64,000 bases of DNA from Kingdonia uniflora (GCA_014058105.1 JACGCM010001390.1:62001-126000); one strand, 5' to 3'. Positions 33,752 to 44,098 are shown, numbered from the stretch's first letter. The notes: generated from the letters alone by a model not told the origin. Program-made: numbers and translations.

Positions 33752-34680
33752 AACCGGTTGTTTCTTCTGGGTGGATGTGAGATTGCATGCGGGGATTGAA
33801 ACTGGGCAATTTTTTTGGTATCCCGAGAATGTAGACGTAGGGAAGAAATTTTTGCAATATAAAATGGGTTTAGATAGAAAATGGGGGAATTATGTGATGA
33901 ATGCAGGGTTGTGGTTTAGAACTCTGGTAAGACCGGGTGGTAATATATAACATTATCAGGTGCCTTCCCTGGATTAGTGGAAGAGAAGTATGAATATAGG
34001 AGATGATATAGATATCGCTTATTATAATGGAACTGGCGTAGAGGTCGTAGAGGAAGGATTCCTTTGTTATTTGAACCAAGTCGTATATAGGTTGAGTATT
34101 CCCCTAACCTTTTTCCAAAAGGGGGTAATGAATGCTTTAAAGAGTTGCCCTAGTCAATTAAATGGTAATGTCTTTGAGATGATGAGGGTCTGTAAAGCCC
34201 TTAATCGGAGGTGGAGAGATGGTGGTATTGCGAGATAGTTCGTTGCGGACGATGTCTTGAAATACTATAAGTTTAAATATGTAAAAGATCGAAAGAGCGG
34301 ATACTTGTTTAGTAATTCGGCGAGGCTGAAATTCTTTAATTTTGAATCTGCTGGGAGACCCTGATGCGACCATCTTGTGATGGTGAGGGGCAATTGTATG
34401 CAAGTGCATGGGGAACCGGCACTCGAGGTGATATATAAGAATTTTAACGAGAGTAAGAATCTTCATTATGCCTGCAGTTCATCTTTTAACTTATTGTGAG
34501 CTGCTAACATAGTTTGTTATTGTTTTGGCAGAGCTTAATCCAAAAGTTGTTGCTGATACGTTGAGTCTGTTCGATGTCGTTAGTCAAGAAGGAAATGAAC
34601 TAAACAAAGTTCTTGGAGTACTAGGTATCCGCAGAGAGAAGAGGCTGAACTCTGTAGTTAAAAAAGTGCAGGGAGCTCAT
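33752..34680 (+). pseudogene. Antisense ORF 3: plant 'gypsy-type transposon' domain protein, broken
   Basis: With a few stops, one frame reads WVDVRLHAGIETGQFFWYPE, RKWGNYVMNAGLWFRTL, then LSIPLTFFQKGVMNALKSC, QLNGNVFEMMRVCKALNRRW and YYKFKYVKDRKSGYLF. This arrangement resembles the domain annotated in plants as 'putative gypsy type transposon' (Transposase_28 type), which is found with Tat and Athila elements. An intron with ggcag acceptor (about 34532) leads to ELNPKVVADTLSLFDVV. Stops near 33935, 33963, 34238 and 34364 break it. Confidence 0.55.
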
Positions 34681-34692
34681 CAATATTGAGCT

Positions 34693-35545
34693 ATGGCTAC
34701 TTCTGGCTCTGCTTATGCTGATGTTATTGAGATTCCTGCCTGTGTTGTGGGTACTTCGAGTTCCTTAGTTCGGCGACCTAGAGTAACAAGGTTGTTGCCG
34801 CCTTCTGAGCAAACAGCTCCTGTACAGACACCGCAGGTGGGGACTGAGGAGGTGGATACTGCTGTTAGTGAGGCGCCTCCTGTGATGAAGCAGAGGCAAG
34901 AGGGGAAAACCAAATGAGCTTCTACAAAAGTGTTCAATCTTGACGTGGTGGGGCAGACGTCTCTGGAGCTGGCTAAGTATTATCCAAAATGTCTGGGTGC
35001 TGGGATTAAATCCAGTATGTCTCAGGCATGTATAATGTTTGCTTGATTGTCTTTGATTTGAGAAACGATCTGAGTGATCATTCTACTTTGTTATAATTGT
35101 GTTGCTGGCTACTGCTGCGTTCGAATCTACCTTAGAGGTTTTGATGATAGGTGTTGCTGATAGTGACGAACTTGTTCGGCAACATAATGCAAAGAAAGCT
35201 GCTCTGCGAGAACAATTCGAGAAAGAGAAGGTTCTGCAGAGGGAGCAGTTCAAGAAGGAGAAGGCTCTGCAGAAGGATCAGTTCAAAAAGGAAGCTGCAG
35301 CTATGAAGAAAGAGGTTGAAGATGAGGCAAAAAAGGTTGTTGACATTGTGGTGGCTTCCCGAAATAAGCTGATTCAAGCCTTCTACTTTGGGGGCTTGAG
35401 TAGAGAGGATGTCGATCTTGCTCTTGCAGATAAGTATAGTGAGATCATCTTCCCAGGGGATGATGCCTCTCCAGTGGCTGAGCAGACCCAGGCTCCTCCA
35501 GTGGCTGATGATATGACCAAGGAGGTAGCAGGAGCTAATTCTTGA
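34693..35545 (+). CDS. Antisense ORF 4: low-complexity and coiled-coil protein of the Tat element
   Basis: 34693-34917 encodes a Ser/Thr/Pro/Val-rich segment (MATSGSAYADVIEIPACV). After a stop and a gap, 35099-35545 encodes a coiled coil with three tandem 11-residue repeats of the type REQFEKEKVLQ, REQFKKEKALQ, KDQFKKEAAAM, then EDEAKKVVDIVVASRNK. An acidic tail ends ADDMTKEVAGANS. Charge pattern and heptads suggest oligomerisation. I do not know the function; it could be a structural partner of ORF 3. Confidence 0.5.
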
Positions 35546-35701
35546 TTTTATAGTTGTAACATAGTTCTAAGACTTGGTCAAATTTTGTCCTTTGTACTGG
35601 TGATAGAACTGCTTTTGCTGAGACTTGAATTTTTTGCGGTTGTTGTTGATATATGCTGCTTTGATGGTGAATGTATAATTTGTATGTAGGAGGTAGTTTG
35701 T

Positions 35702-36838
35702 TTGAGGGGAAAAGTGAGCGAGATGGAGAAGGCCTTGAATCGAGGAAGAGATTCCATCAATCATACTCAACAGGTACACAAAAAACTTGAATATGAGAGA
35801 CGTCTTCATAAGTCAAATTTTGATAACACCTTTAAAGAGTTATTCGAGCTTCAATGTAGATATGGAAAGATAAAAATTGAGAGGGATGAGGTTTTGCGAA
35901 AAGAGAGCGATAGGTTCGCTTTACTCCAAAAATCCCTTAAGGATAAGCAGCTCGTAGATGAGAGTGACAAGTTAGAGTGTCACAGGTCGTTATTGTCTTT
36001 AACGCTTTATTTTGAGGCCAAAGTTGATAGTGAGCGGGGCTTGAAGGAGGCCTATTTAGAACTGTTAACTGAAAGAGGCATAGTGCCAGACCCAGCTCAG
36101 ATGAAATTCTTAGCACAAGAAGCGCGTAATCATCATAGTATAGAGGTAAAAAGATGTTTAGCTTGGGCTGGTGTATCCATCATATGGGGTGGTATAGGTC
36201 TATTGCCTAACGAGCTTGACTTTTGTAGGGGCAAAAAGCAATGAAAATCCTTTTCATCAACATGAAGAAGGAAGATAGAAGGATCCAGGCCCAATTAGAA
36301 ATCGATCTGAGGTATGTTTGTGACGAACTGGAGCGATATAAGGGTCATAATGCATGTTTGAAGAGGGAAAAGGTGGAGTGTAATAAGTTGTTGCAGAGTT
36401 TGGATAAGAGAGTGATATTGTTAGAAGCGTGTTTACTAGATGCGCAGAAATGTTTGCAAATGTCCAAATCGCGCTTGAAGAAGTATCTTACTCCAAAGCA
36501 GGGAAAACGTGCTAGTAACACGGATCACGAAGGTCAGATAGCCGATGTGATCGCGTTTTATAGGGGCGAGCTCGAGAGAGTAGAAAATGAATTTAGACGT
36601 TATATCTTGAGCTGTGGTAAAGATGTTAAAGTAGAGAATGATAAGGTTGAAAATATATGGTTTGCAAAAGGGAATGAGGGTGGAGGAGCGTTAACCTCAA
36701 AACCGCGAGCTGAAGAATCTGAAGAGGAGGAGGTCGAAGATCTGTTACCTCACACACGGCATAAGACCCGTCCGCAAGAGATCGTAATCTTAAATGAACC
36801 TTTGCAAGTAGATGCGAGTAGTAGTAGGGTTCAATCAT
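35702..36838 (+). CDS. Antisense ORF 5: long coiled-coil protein of the Tat element
   Basis: Two ORFs (35702-36244 and 36241-36840) overlap by 4 bases (ATGA). The first reads KVSEMEKALNRGRDSINH and ERDEVLRKESDRFALLQK. The second reads RYVCDELERYKGHNACLKRE and FYRGELERVENEFRRYI, followed by an acidic stretch (EESEEEEVEDLL). Both are rich in Glu, Lys, Arg and Leu with heptad spacing. The conserved-looking GIVPDPAQMKFLAQ lies between coils. The overlap may be a decayed single ORF. No enzymatic motif seen. Confidence 0.5.
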
Positions 36839-37021
36839 AATCCAACTAAATTGTGGCATATGATTGTGTTATGCATAATGTAGTTGATTCATGTATCATA
36901 GCTTGATGTTGTAATAAATGTTATTGAATGATATGTCTTGTTTGAATGAATAGTTGTTGATAGATGTATCGTCGTTTGTAATCTGCTCTTCTTGGATGAA
37001 CTGACTATCTTATCCGCACCA

Positions 37022-38113
37022 AAAAAGGAATTGTTTGCAAAGTTGCAGCAATGTTCGTTGGCGGTTGAAAATACGACTTTGTCGTATTCGAAGCTGAAAT
37101 CTGATATATTGGAACTGTAGAGTCGGCTAAATGCTGTGACTGTAGAGTTATCATGTAAGGATGCAGAGATATTGACTACTAATAATGAAGCCAAACTGTG
37201 GAAAGAATCTCTGAAGAAGAAAAAGTTTGAGACCATGGTTGCGAATCAACAAGTACTGGATCTGTTAAGTATGATTGAAAATCATAAGAACGATCTGTTG
37301 TACCATCTGTCGGTGGTAACAAACAATACTGATCTCTTAAAGAAGCAAGATGTTGAAATCCCTCATATGCGAGAATGTCTAAAAAAGCTGAATAGGGATT
37401 TGCGTGAGGTTTGAGATTCCTGCCAGAGAAAAGGTGATCGTGCCAAAACTCACGAAGAAGCATGTTCTAAGAGAGATCGAAAGTTGAATGAAACCATCAA
37501 TAAGTACAACACACAGATTGCCGATCTAGAGCGAGAAAAGAATTCCTTGGCACTGGAGTGTCTGTAAGGTAATACGGTTTATGAGAAGCTCTATCTGAAG
37601 TGTGTGGAGTTGCAAAGGTTGGTGGATGTAGTAAACAATGAGAGCAAGTATTCTAAGGAGGTAGATGAGAAGTTGCAACGTCTGAAATAGGAGATGGAGC
37701 GTTGTGTACAGATAATGAAGCAATATAGGGGTTTGTTGCAACAGGAGAAGAAGTCTCTGGTAGATCAATGTAAGGATCTTGACAACGAGTTAAACAAGGG
37801 AAAGGCCGAGTTTTGTGAAGCTACGTTGTTGACTGTAGATAATGTTACGTTGCTCGTTATGGCTATGTTGCATGCTGATGTAGAGAAATTTCGAACAAAG
37901 CGTGATTCGATCTTGGATGCTTCAACTCAATACGGCATGGTGTATGATTTGCAGCCAGCGCGGTTATCTTATATAGATAATTTGATGCCGAGAGTTATGG
38001 AATTTATGAATACACCTTCTACTGTAGTTGATGCCGCTATACCTTTCCCTGCCTTACTTTCCTCTGGGCCTGGGGAAAGTTTGAATGTTGTATGCCCGAA
38101 GCATGAAGGGTAG
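37022..38113 (+). CDS. Antisense ORF 6: coiled-coil protein with C-terminal tail, interrupted
   Basis: One frame with stops at about 37118, 37412, 37565 and 37688 reads KELFAKLQQCSLAVENT, VTVELSCKDAEILTTN, NKYNTQIADLEREKNSL and KKSLVDQCKDLDNELNKGK. It closes with a less coiled tail (FMNTPSTVVDAAIPFPALL) and a stop at 38111. Only TAG/TGA/TAA point changes break the frame, with no indels. The parent protein was therefore probably a continuous coiled coil of about 350 residues. Confidence 0.5.
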
Positions 38114-38214
38114 TTTCATTGATTATATTGTAATGAGACAGAGTATAAATGTCTTTGATGCAGAAAAAATGTCAAAATTTTAGTAGAAAAATATTTTTGC
38201 TCTGCAATTTCTTC

Positions 38215-38760
38215 GTATGGTCGAATTGGTTGAACCAATAAACAACAATGTAGATATACGATTACAACGGTGTTGTATTCTCTTGTACATAGGTCGAATT
38301 GAGCAAGTTAATAAGCAACTGTAAAGAGAGTTATAAAATGTTTGAATAGCTGAATAATGCGTCTCTGCCAGATCGAATCGATTGAATCGATAAACGACCT
38401 TTGGAGAGCGAGTATATTTGAAAATCGATGTTGTAGGTCTCAGTCATAGGTCGAATTGAGCGTATCAATAAGTGACCGTACTGAGACATCCTTGAATATT
38501 GAATAGCTGTATGGCGCATCTCTGGCAGATAGAATTGATTGTCTTAATAAATGACCTTATGAGAGTAAAGTTATTTGAACAACTATGATGTAGGTCTCAG
38601 TCACAGGTCGAATTGAGCGTATCAATAAGCGACCGTACTGAGACATCTTTGAATATTGAATAGTTGTATGGCGCATCTCTGTTAGATCAAATTGATTATC
38701 TCAATAAGTGACCATCGGAGAGCGAATTTATTTGAACAGCGTTGATGTAGTTATTCTCCG
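38215..38760. repeat. Tandem array of ~157-bp units with built-in hairpins
   Basis: Units starting GGTCTCAGTC at 38436 and 38593 are 157 bases apart and nearly identical for over 90 bases. Flanking partial units extend to both sides. Each unit holds GTCTCAGT ... ACTGAGAC, a perfect 8-bp inverted repeat around GGTCGAATTGAG...AATAAG.GACC, and a second half-unit (CATCTCTG.CAGAT.GAATTGAT) of similar design. It sits between integrase and the antisense ORFs, where Tat elements are known to carry variable tandem repeats. Confidence 0.75.
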
Positions 38761-38857
38761 GGATAGACGGAGATAGTAGAAATGCTTGAATTGAGTAGAC
38801 TTGCAAAATGATGCTGAAAAGGTACTTTATTACATAATATCATATATTACAACATAT

Positions 38858-39967
38858 TTATCTTCGATACAGCTTCAGTCGACGGGTATTCCATAGATTC
38901 GGTACAGGTACTTCATCATACGTACTGAGATCGTAGGATCCTAAACCACTCATTCCAGTTACGATAAAAGGACCTTCCCAGTTCTCTGCCAGCTTCCCAG
39001 TATTAGGTATTTTACGATATGGAGGGATTTCTCTGAGAATGAGGTCTTTAACTTTGAATTCTCTGTGTCGGACACGTTTGTTATATAACCGGGATAAAGC
39101 AAGATAATATCTTCCCATATTAACAATGGCGTTGCCACGTATTTCCTCGATCAAATTCAGATTACGTGCTATCTGAAATTCATTTTCTTCATCGGTCATC
39201 TCGTGATCTCGTATTGGGTGATGGCATTGAGTGGGAATGATGGCTTCAGTTCCGTAGGCCAGTAAGAACGGAGTACATCCTGTTACAGTTCTAGGAGTTG
39301 TTCGGTAGGCCCAAAGTACATGTGGTAACTCGTTCACGCAGTTCCCCTTTTTGTCGTCTAAACGCTTCTTAATGTCATCCATAATTGTTTGATTAGTAAT
39401 CTCAGCCTGTCTATTTCCTTGTGGGTAATAAGGATTGGATGGGGAATGAATAATGTTGTGCTTGTTGAGGAATGTGGCAATCTTGGAGCCAACGAACTGT
39501 AGTCCATTATCAATTCGGATGAGATGTGGTCTGCCGAATCGGATAATAATGTTATCCCAGATAAATCTGATGACTTCGTCTTCTTGGGTTTGGCACAATG
39601 AAACAGCTTCTACCCATTTAGTAAAGTAATTTGTAGTGACCAATAAATGTTTTCACTTTCCTGGTACTGTAGAAAACTCTCCTACGAGATCGAGAGCCCA
39701 TCGTCTGAATGGCCAAGTGACTTGGCTCGAGTGTAGTTCAAGTGCTGGAGCTCAAATTTTAGGTCTGTGCCACTGACAAGCATCACACTTACAGGCATAT
39801 TCGATTGCTTTTACTTTCATCTTAGGCCAAAATATTCCTTGAGTTAAAGCTCTGCTTGCAAGAGATTGTCCTGCTGCATGGGATCCGTACGTGCCTTCGT
39901 GTAGATCATGCAAGAATTGTTGTGCTTCTTTGTCAGATAGACAAAGGAGGCAGGGACCAGTGACCAA
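38858..39967 (-). pseudogene. Tat element integrase
   Basis: The zinc-binding HHCC domain is intact at 39752-39967 (LHEGTYGSH ... CKCDACQWH). The core has WALDLVGEFSTVPGK with the first Asp. A stop follows (about 39654), then VTTNYFTKWVEA, RIDNGLQFVG with the second Asp, and RQAEITNQTI with the Glu. The C-terminal part runs AYRTTPRTVTGCTPF to ENWEGPFIV and ends normally with RRLKLYRR and a stop. Only a few stops, and no lost catalytic residue, so decay is modest. Confidence 0.92.
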
Positions 39968-40206
39968 AATTTTGTATAAGAGATTGTCCTGAACAGTATA
40001 TCTTCGAGCGTTGTCAATTAATCTCCATCGCTCTGCAGGATCCTCAGGAAGTGGCCCATCAAATTTATTTCAAGGTCCGATGTAAGTAATGAAAGGCTTT
40101 CTCCAATCATCTTCGATCTCTTTGTTGCCCCCAGTATTAATGGCATTGGACACAATGGTATTGATACTGGGGTTAGAAATGATGTCAATTTTTAAGTAAC
40201 GAGCTT

Positions 40207-41097
40207 CTAATCAGAGGACACCAGCAAGGTAAGCGAGCGCATCTGAGTGTTTGTTTTCTCCCTTAGAAAATGCTCCATAGAAATTGTCTGGAATTTGTTC
40301 ATTCGTTCGACCACTGCAGCAGCATAGTCAACCATTCTCCCATTGGTTTGATAGACGTCTATGTAATGGTTGACGATTAGTAATGAATCTGTGTAGAAAG
40401 AGAGTTCTACTACTCCCAGTGTGATTGCCATGTCCAAGCCATGAATCAAAGCCTCATATTCTGCTTCGTTATTGGTTGCTTCAAAATTGAGGTGAGTAGA
40501 TTTTTCAAGCCGATCATTGGAGGGAGTAATAAGAATGATTCCAATTCCTGACCCAGATGGACCGATGGAGCCGTCAGTCAAAAGTCGCCAACCTTTCTTT
40601 GTTACCCAATCTGACTTATCTTCGGATTGATCTGCGAGTGGCTTATCTTTCTGATCAATAAAAAAAATTTCCCCATCAGGATCCTCTACTGGAAAATCTG
40701 CTAGGAAATCTACTACAGCTTGACCTTTTTCATAATGGCGTGATTCAAAATGTATATCGTGCTCCCCGAGTATTACAGACCATTGTTGAATAGGTCAAGA
40801 TTTTTTGCTCTTGGATAAGAATTCACGAAGTGGATAGTTCGTCAAGACACGAATAGTATGAGGTTGGAAATACTGCTTCAACTTTTGTGATGTATAGACA
40901 AAAGCTAGAAGAAGCTTTTCACTCTTGGTGTATCTCGTTTTAGCAGGAGTTAGAGTCTTGCTGATAAAATAGAGTGGTTTCTTAATCTTTTCTTCGATTC
41001 GGGGGAGAACGGAGATGAGAGATGTATTTATGACAGCTAGGTATACTGTGAGCTCTTTTCCATTTGCTGGTGTGCTCATAACTGGTGGTTTGCCCAA
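40207..41097 (-). pseudogene. Tat element RNase H pair (retroviral-type followed by archaeal-like)
   Basis: The upstream domain (40795-41097) shows KPLYFISKTLTPAKTRY, SEKLLLAFVYTSQKL and TNYPLREFLSK. After a stop and a linker (HDIHFESRHYEKGQAVVDF), the second domain (40207-40581) reads TDGSIGPSGSGIGIILI, ATNNEAEYEALIHGLDMA and FYTDSLLIVN. This is the archaeal-like RNase H found in the Tat clade, with Asp, Glu and Asp catalytic positions present. Confidence 0.9.
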
Positions 41098-41208
41098 ATA
41101 ACTCTTGAGCTCGAGGAAAGCCGCTTCACACTTGTCTGTCCATTCGATCTCTGGATATTTCTTTGATTTTCCTCGTGATGTACCCTGTTTTAACAGATTG
41201 AATAAAGG

Positions 41209-42200
41209 TCAACATCTGTTTGAAGATTTGGATACGAATCTGTTTAGCACTGCAATTTTCTCGGCTAGCTTCTGAACGTCTTTCTTTGTCTTTGGTGATG
41301 GCATAGCCAAAAGAGCTCGTATGTGTGATGGGTCAGCTTCAATCTCTCTTTTGCTGATTAGATGGCCTAGAAAATTTCTAGATTGCACTCCGAACTGGCA
41401 TTTATTGGGATTTAGACGCATCTTGTAAGATCGCAAAGTCTTGAAAGTTGTTTGTAAATCAGCAAGATGGTCTTCTTTTTTGAGACTTTTGCAGAGCATA
41501 TCGTCAATATAGACCTCCATTATTTTACCGAGATGGCCTTTGAACATCTGTGTCATTAATCGCTGATAGGTGGCGCCGGCATTTTTTAGGCCGAAAGGCA
41601 TGACTTTATAACAATATAGACCTTGTTCAGTGATGAACGCAATCTTGTCTTGATCTTCAGGAAGAAGTGGTATCTGATTATATTCTAATGTGGCCTCCAT
41701 CATTGAGAACAGTTCGTACCCTACTGTAGAATCGAGCAGATGATTGATTATTAGAAGTAGAAAACTATCTTTCGGAGTGTGTTTGTTGAGGTCTGTGAAA
41801 TCAACACAGACTCTGATTTTGCCATTCTTCTTTGGGACTACGACAATGTTCGAGATCCAGTCCGGGTAAATAGCTTTGCGAATGAAACCGACCTCAATCA
41901 ATTTGTCGATATCTTTATTCACTTTGTCTCGCAATTTTGGCGCTAGAGTTCGTTGCTTTTGTTTGATCGGTTATGCTTTATCTTTCAACCCTAGCTTGTG
42001 GCACGCTATAGCTGGATCGATCCCTGATATTTCATGAAACGTCCATGCAAAGACGTCACTGTTCGCTATGAGGAATTGTATTAGATTCGAGCGTTCCTCC
42101 GTGCTTAAGAGAGTTCCAATGTGAGCTCCCTGTTCGTGCCACTGATCTCGACGTACTCTATTGGCTTGACGTCTGGTAACTGAGGTTCTGCTGGAATTGA
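41209..42200 (-). pseudogene. Tat element reverse transcriptase
   Basis: The pre-polymerase part on the minus strand (about 42200-41940) reads DVFAWTFHEISGIDPA in pieces. The polymerase (41934-41209) shows GKIRVCVDFTDLNKHTPKD, MPFGLKNAGATYQRLM and VYIDDMLCKS with the catalytic YIDD. The first catalytic Asp region reads MMEATLEYNQI where the family has MDAYSGYNQI, so one metal-binding Asp is Glu. A stop at 41209 precedes RNase H. Confidence 0.92.
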
Positions 42201-42212
42201 CTGCTGTAATTG

Positions 42213-42661
42213 CTATGTAGGAGTTGTTGCAGCTGGCTTAGTTTCAATGGAAACAATATTATCACAAGACCGAGCTAATTTCTGGCTTCCTTTGATTTTG
42301 TAGATCCCTCCTATCCAATCAAACCGTAATGCCTGATAATATGTGGTGGGAATAGCTTTCATGTTATGTAACCATGGTCGTCTCATGATGCCTAGGTAAC
42401 GGGATTTGGCTTTGATGACGCAGAAAACTACGTCAAGTGTGACCGGCCCGGCTGTGATGGGAAGTGTGATTTTCCCTACACGTTCTTCCATAGAGCCGTT
42501 GAATCCAGAGACATTGATGTCACTTGGTTCGACCTTATCTGCTAAGCCCATTTGGTCGATTGTACTCTGGAAAATTAGTTTGATGCTGCTGCCGGTATCT
42601 ACCATCATCGTATGTAGAACTATGTTCTTTATTTTTAACATAATCACAAGTGCATCATTTG
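42213..42661 (-). pseudogene. Tat element aspartic protease, fused at its 5' side to Copia sequence
   Basis: The active site VDTGSSIKLIF is intact and is preceded by NDALVIMLKIKNIVLHTMM, the usual Tat lead-in. Downstream are GFNGSMEERVGKITLPI and YLGIMRRPWLHNMKA. Upstream of NDALV, at about 42661, the frame runs into Copia sequence in another frame. Gag is therefore absent and the ORF start at 42728 is accidental. Confidence 0.88.
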
Positions 42662-43282
42662 CTAGGAACCACCATTTGCTGTGTATATAGAGGTTTGGGT
42701 TGAAGGTGTAATGGATGATAATATGCAAGAGTCATTTACCATGTGATCTGATACACCAGTATCAATTAACCAAGTACTATTCAAAGAATTTACAACTAAA
42801 ACACTACCTTTAGTTTTCATACCTGACTGGGCAATGTGAGAATTAGGGTTTGAGTTTGATGATACCATTGTTGTATCATCATTGTAACCCATTGGTCGAA
42901 CTGTTACAGTGATTTATGGTATCTGCTACAGTAACTTCGGATTGCCACAATGATTTTATGGTATCTACTACAGTAACTTCGGACTGCTACAGTACTTCAA
43001 ACACTACTGCTACAGTGATTCTGGTATCTGCTACAGTACTTCAAACTGCTACAGCTACAATAACTTTGGACTGCTGCAGTATCTCAAACTGTTACAGCTA
43101 CAGTAACTTCGAACTTCACATCATAATTAAGCTTCGTGACAGCAATTCACAGCGGAATTCAATTCAATTCAATTCGAAAGAACCAGGTTCAATTATCAAA
43201 CCCGCTCTGATGCCATGTAGAAACTAATACAAAGAATAAGAGATTCGAGAAGGACTGACTTTTATTATTATTCGATTATTAC
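42601..43282 (-). repeat. Second copy of the Copia 5' end (duplicate of 30520-31068)
   Basis: It includes the same gypsy-like patch, the truncated protease (NSTWLIDTGVSDHM), the primer site (about 43201-43215) and the LTR up to ...GATTATTAC. It is about 135 bases longer than copy 1, because the leader repeat of CTACAGTAACTTCGGA-like units is expanded here (42900-43120). Confidence 0.88.
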
Positions 43283-44031
43283 TGTAATAGCCTATTTTCG
43301 TAGAGACCGAAAACAATGCCTTACACCTTTGAAATATAGAATAATGGTTGAGATCCGAAAGTTATTGACACGAGTTTTAGCGTGGAAAACCCTTGAATGG
43401 GTAAAAGGCCACGACCTCTCCTGAGGATTTCTGAAAGAATTGTGTTTTTAAATATATGCTAGCTATTACAAAGAGAAAGAGACTAGATATCTGAGTTTTG
43501 GTAGGGATGACTTTCTCTCTGAGTTCTCTAGGTGATAATAGCCCTCCTGGACCCTGATCTCCATGTCTCTTTTTATAGGTCTTATAATATGACCGTTGGT
43601 TATATTTATGAGGGACGTTACAATATCAGGTTTTGACGAGTCTTCATAATGGTCTTTTATAAGGTCTTAATATTTGTTGATCTGTAACGGATCTATTAAT
43701 ATTCTTTAGCTGTAACTTCAGACCGTTGGGAAGATACGATCTCTTGTGATGTTCACATGCATACGACCTGTTGATAAGTGGAGGAGTATCTTCTGTACTA
43801 CGATCTTCTTGCTTTTAGTCCTTGATTGGTTATCAGTGTGTATACACGAGCTATGTGAGTTCGAATATCAGACTCAGTATGAGGATTATAAATAAGCCCT
43901 CACAATTACAATGAAGAAGACCTTCTCCTTATATAGATACAATTACTTGGGCGCTAAGTAAGAATATCCTATATTTAGAGAATTTTATATTTAGTATATA
44001 TCATATATTAGGTATATTCTATATTCAACAA
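43216..44031 (-). repeat. Copia 5' LTR split by a solo gypsy LTR
   Basis: 43216-43282 and 43905-44031 together match the intact 27400-27588. They are separated by the solo LTR at 43283-43904, with attac duplicated at both junctions. Confidence 0.9.
43283..43904 (-). mobile_element. Solo LTR of the Tat element family in a Copia LTR
   Basis: Ends TGTAATAGCC and CCCTCACA on the plus strand, flanked on both sides by attac (43278-43282 and 43905-43909). It matches the 3' LTR at 31069-31744 except for a deletion of about 54 bases and scattered substitutions. Confidence 0.9.
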
Positions 44032-44098
44032 AAAATACAAACTGTGATTGAAGTATACCAATCACAGAAATATATATACCTTAAGATTTAAAGAGAGA

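Larger units (their letters stand above)
31069..42661 (-). mobile_element. Tat-lineage Ty3/gypsy element, 5' end missing, with antisense ORFs
   Basis: Minus-strand order from high to low coordinates is protease, reverse transcriptase, RNase H, a second (archaeal-like) RNase H, integrase, tandem repeats, antisense ORFs, polypurine tract and 3' LTR. A second RNase H upstream of integrase is a known marker of the Tat/Ogre/Retand clade. Large antisense ORFs and tandem repeats between integrase and the 3' LTR are also described for that clade. Gag, primer site and 5' LTR are absent: at about 42661 the sequence switches to Copia DNA. Confidence 0.85.
27400..44031 (-). mobile_element. Ty1/copia element, minus strand, containing a nested gypsy element
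   Basis: Outer LTR ends are TGTAGAAAC at 27400 and TTCAACA at 44031 (plus-strand view), and both are flanked by the same 5 bp, aaaaa (27395-27399 and 44032-44036). Reading on the minus strand, the order is LTR, Met-type primer site (TGGCATCAGAGCGGG), gag/protease, integrase, reverse transcriptase, RNase H, LTR. The 5' LTR has been split by a Tat-type gypsy element, and part of the 5' end is duplicated (30520-31068 and 42601-43282). All domains carry stops. Confidence 0.88.
26094..44098 (-). mobile_element. Probable short Helitron (about 1.4 kb without nested insertions), minus strand
   Basis: The 3' end, read on the minus strand, is a 6-bp stem CGTGAC/GTCACG, then GGGTAGTACTAG followed by T, matching the Helitron rule (hairpin, CTRR, T flank). 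The proposed 5' end on the minus strand is TCTCTCTTTAAATC preceded by A at 44099. It resembles the TCTCTCTATTAA starts of the other two Helitrons in this window. A Copia/gypsy nest with its own target duplication accounts for 27400-44031. No coding sequence remains in the Helitron portion. The 3' end is convincing; the 5' end is a weak match. Confidence 0.5.

Noticed and set aside
37179..37463. Minus-strand ORF overlapping antisense ORF 6
   Set aside because: Mirror of a coiled-coil coding stretch; the plus-strand reading has better codon and heptad structure.
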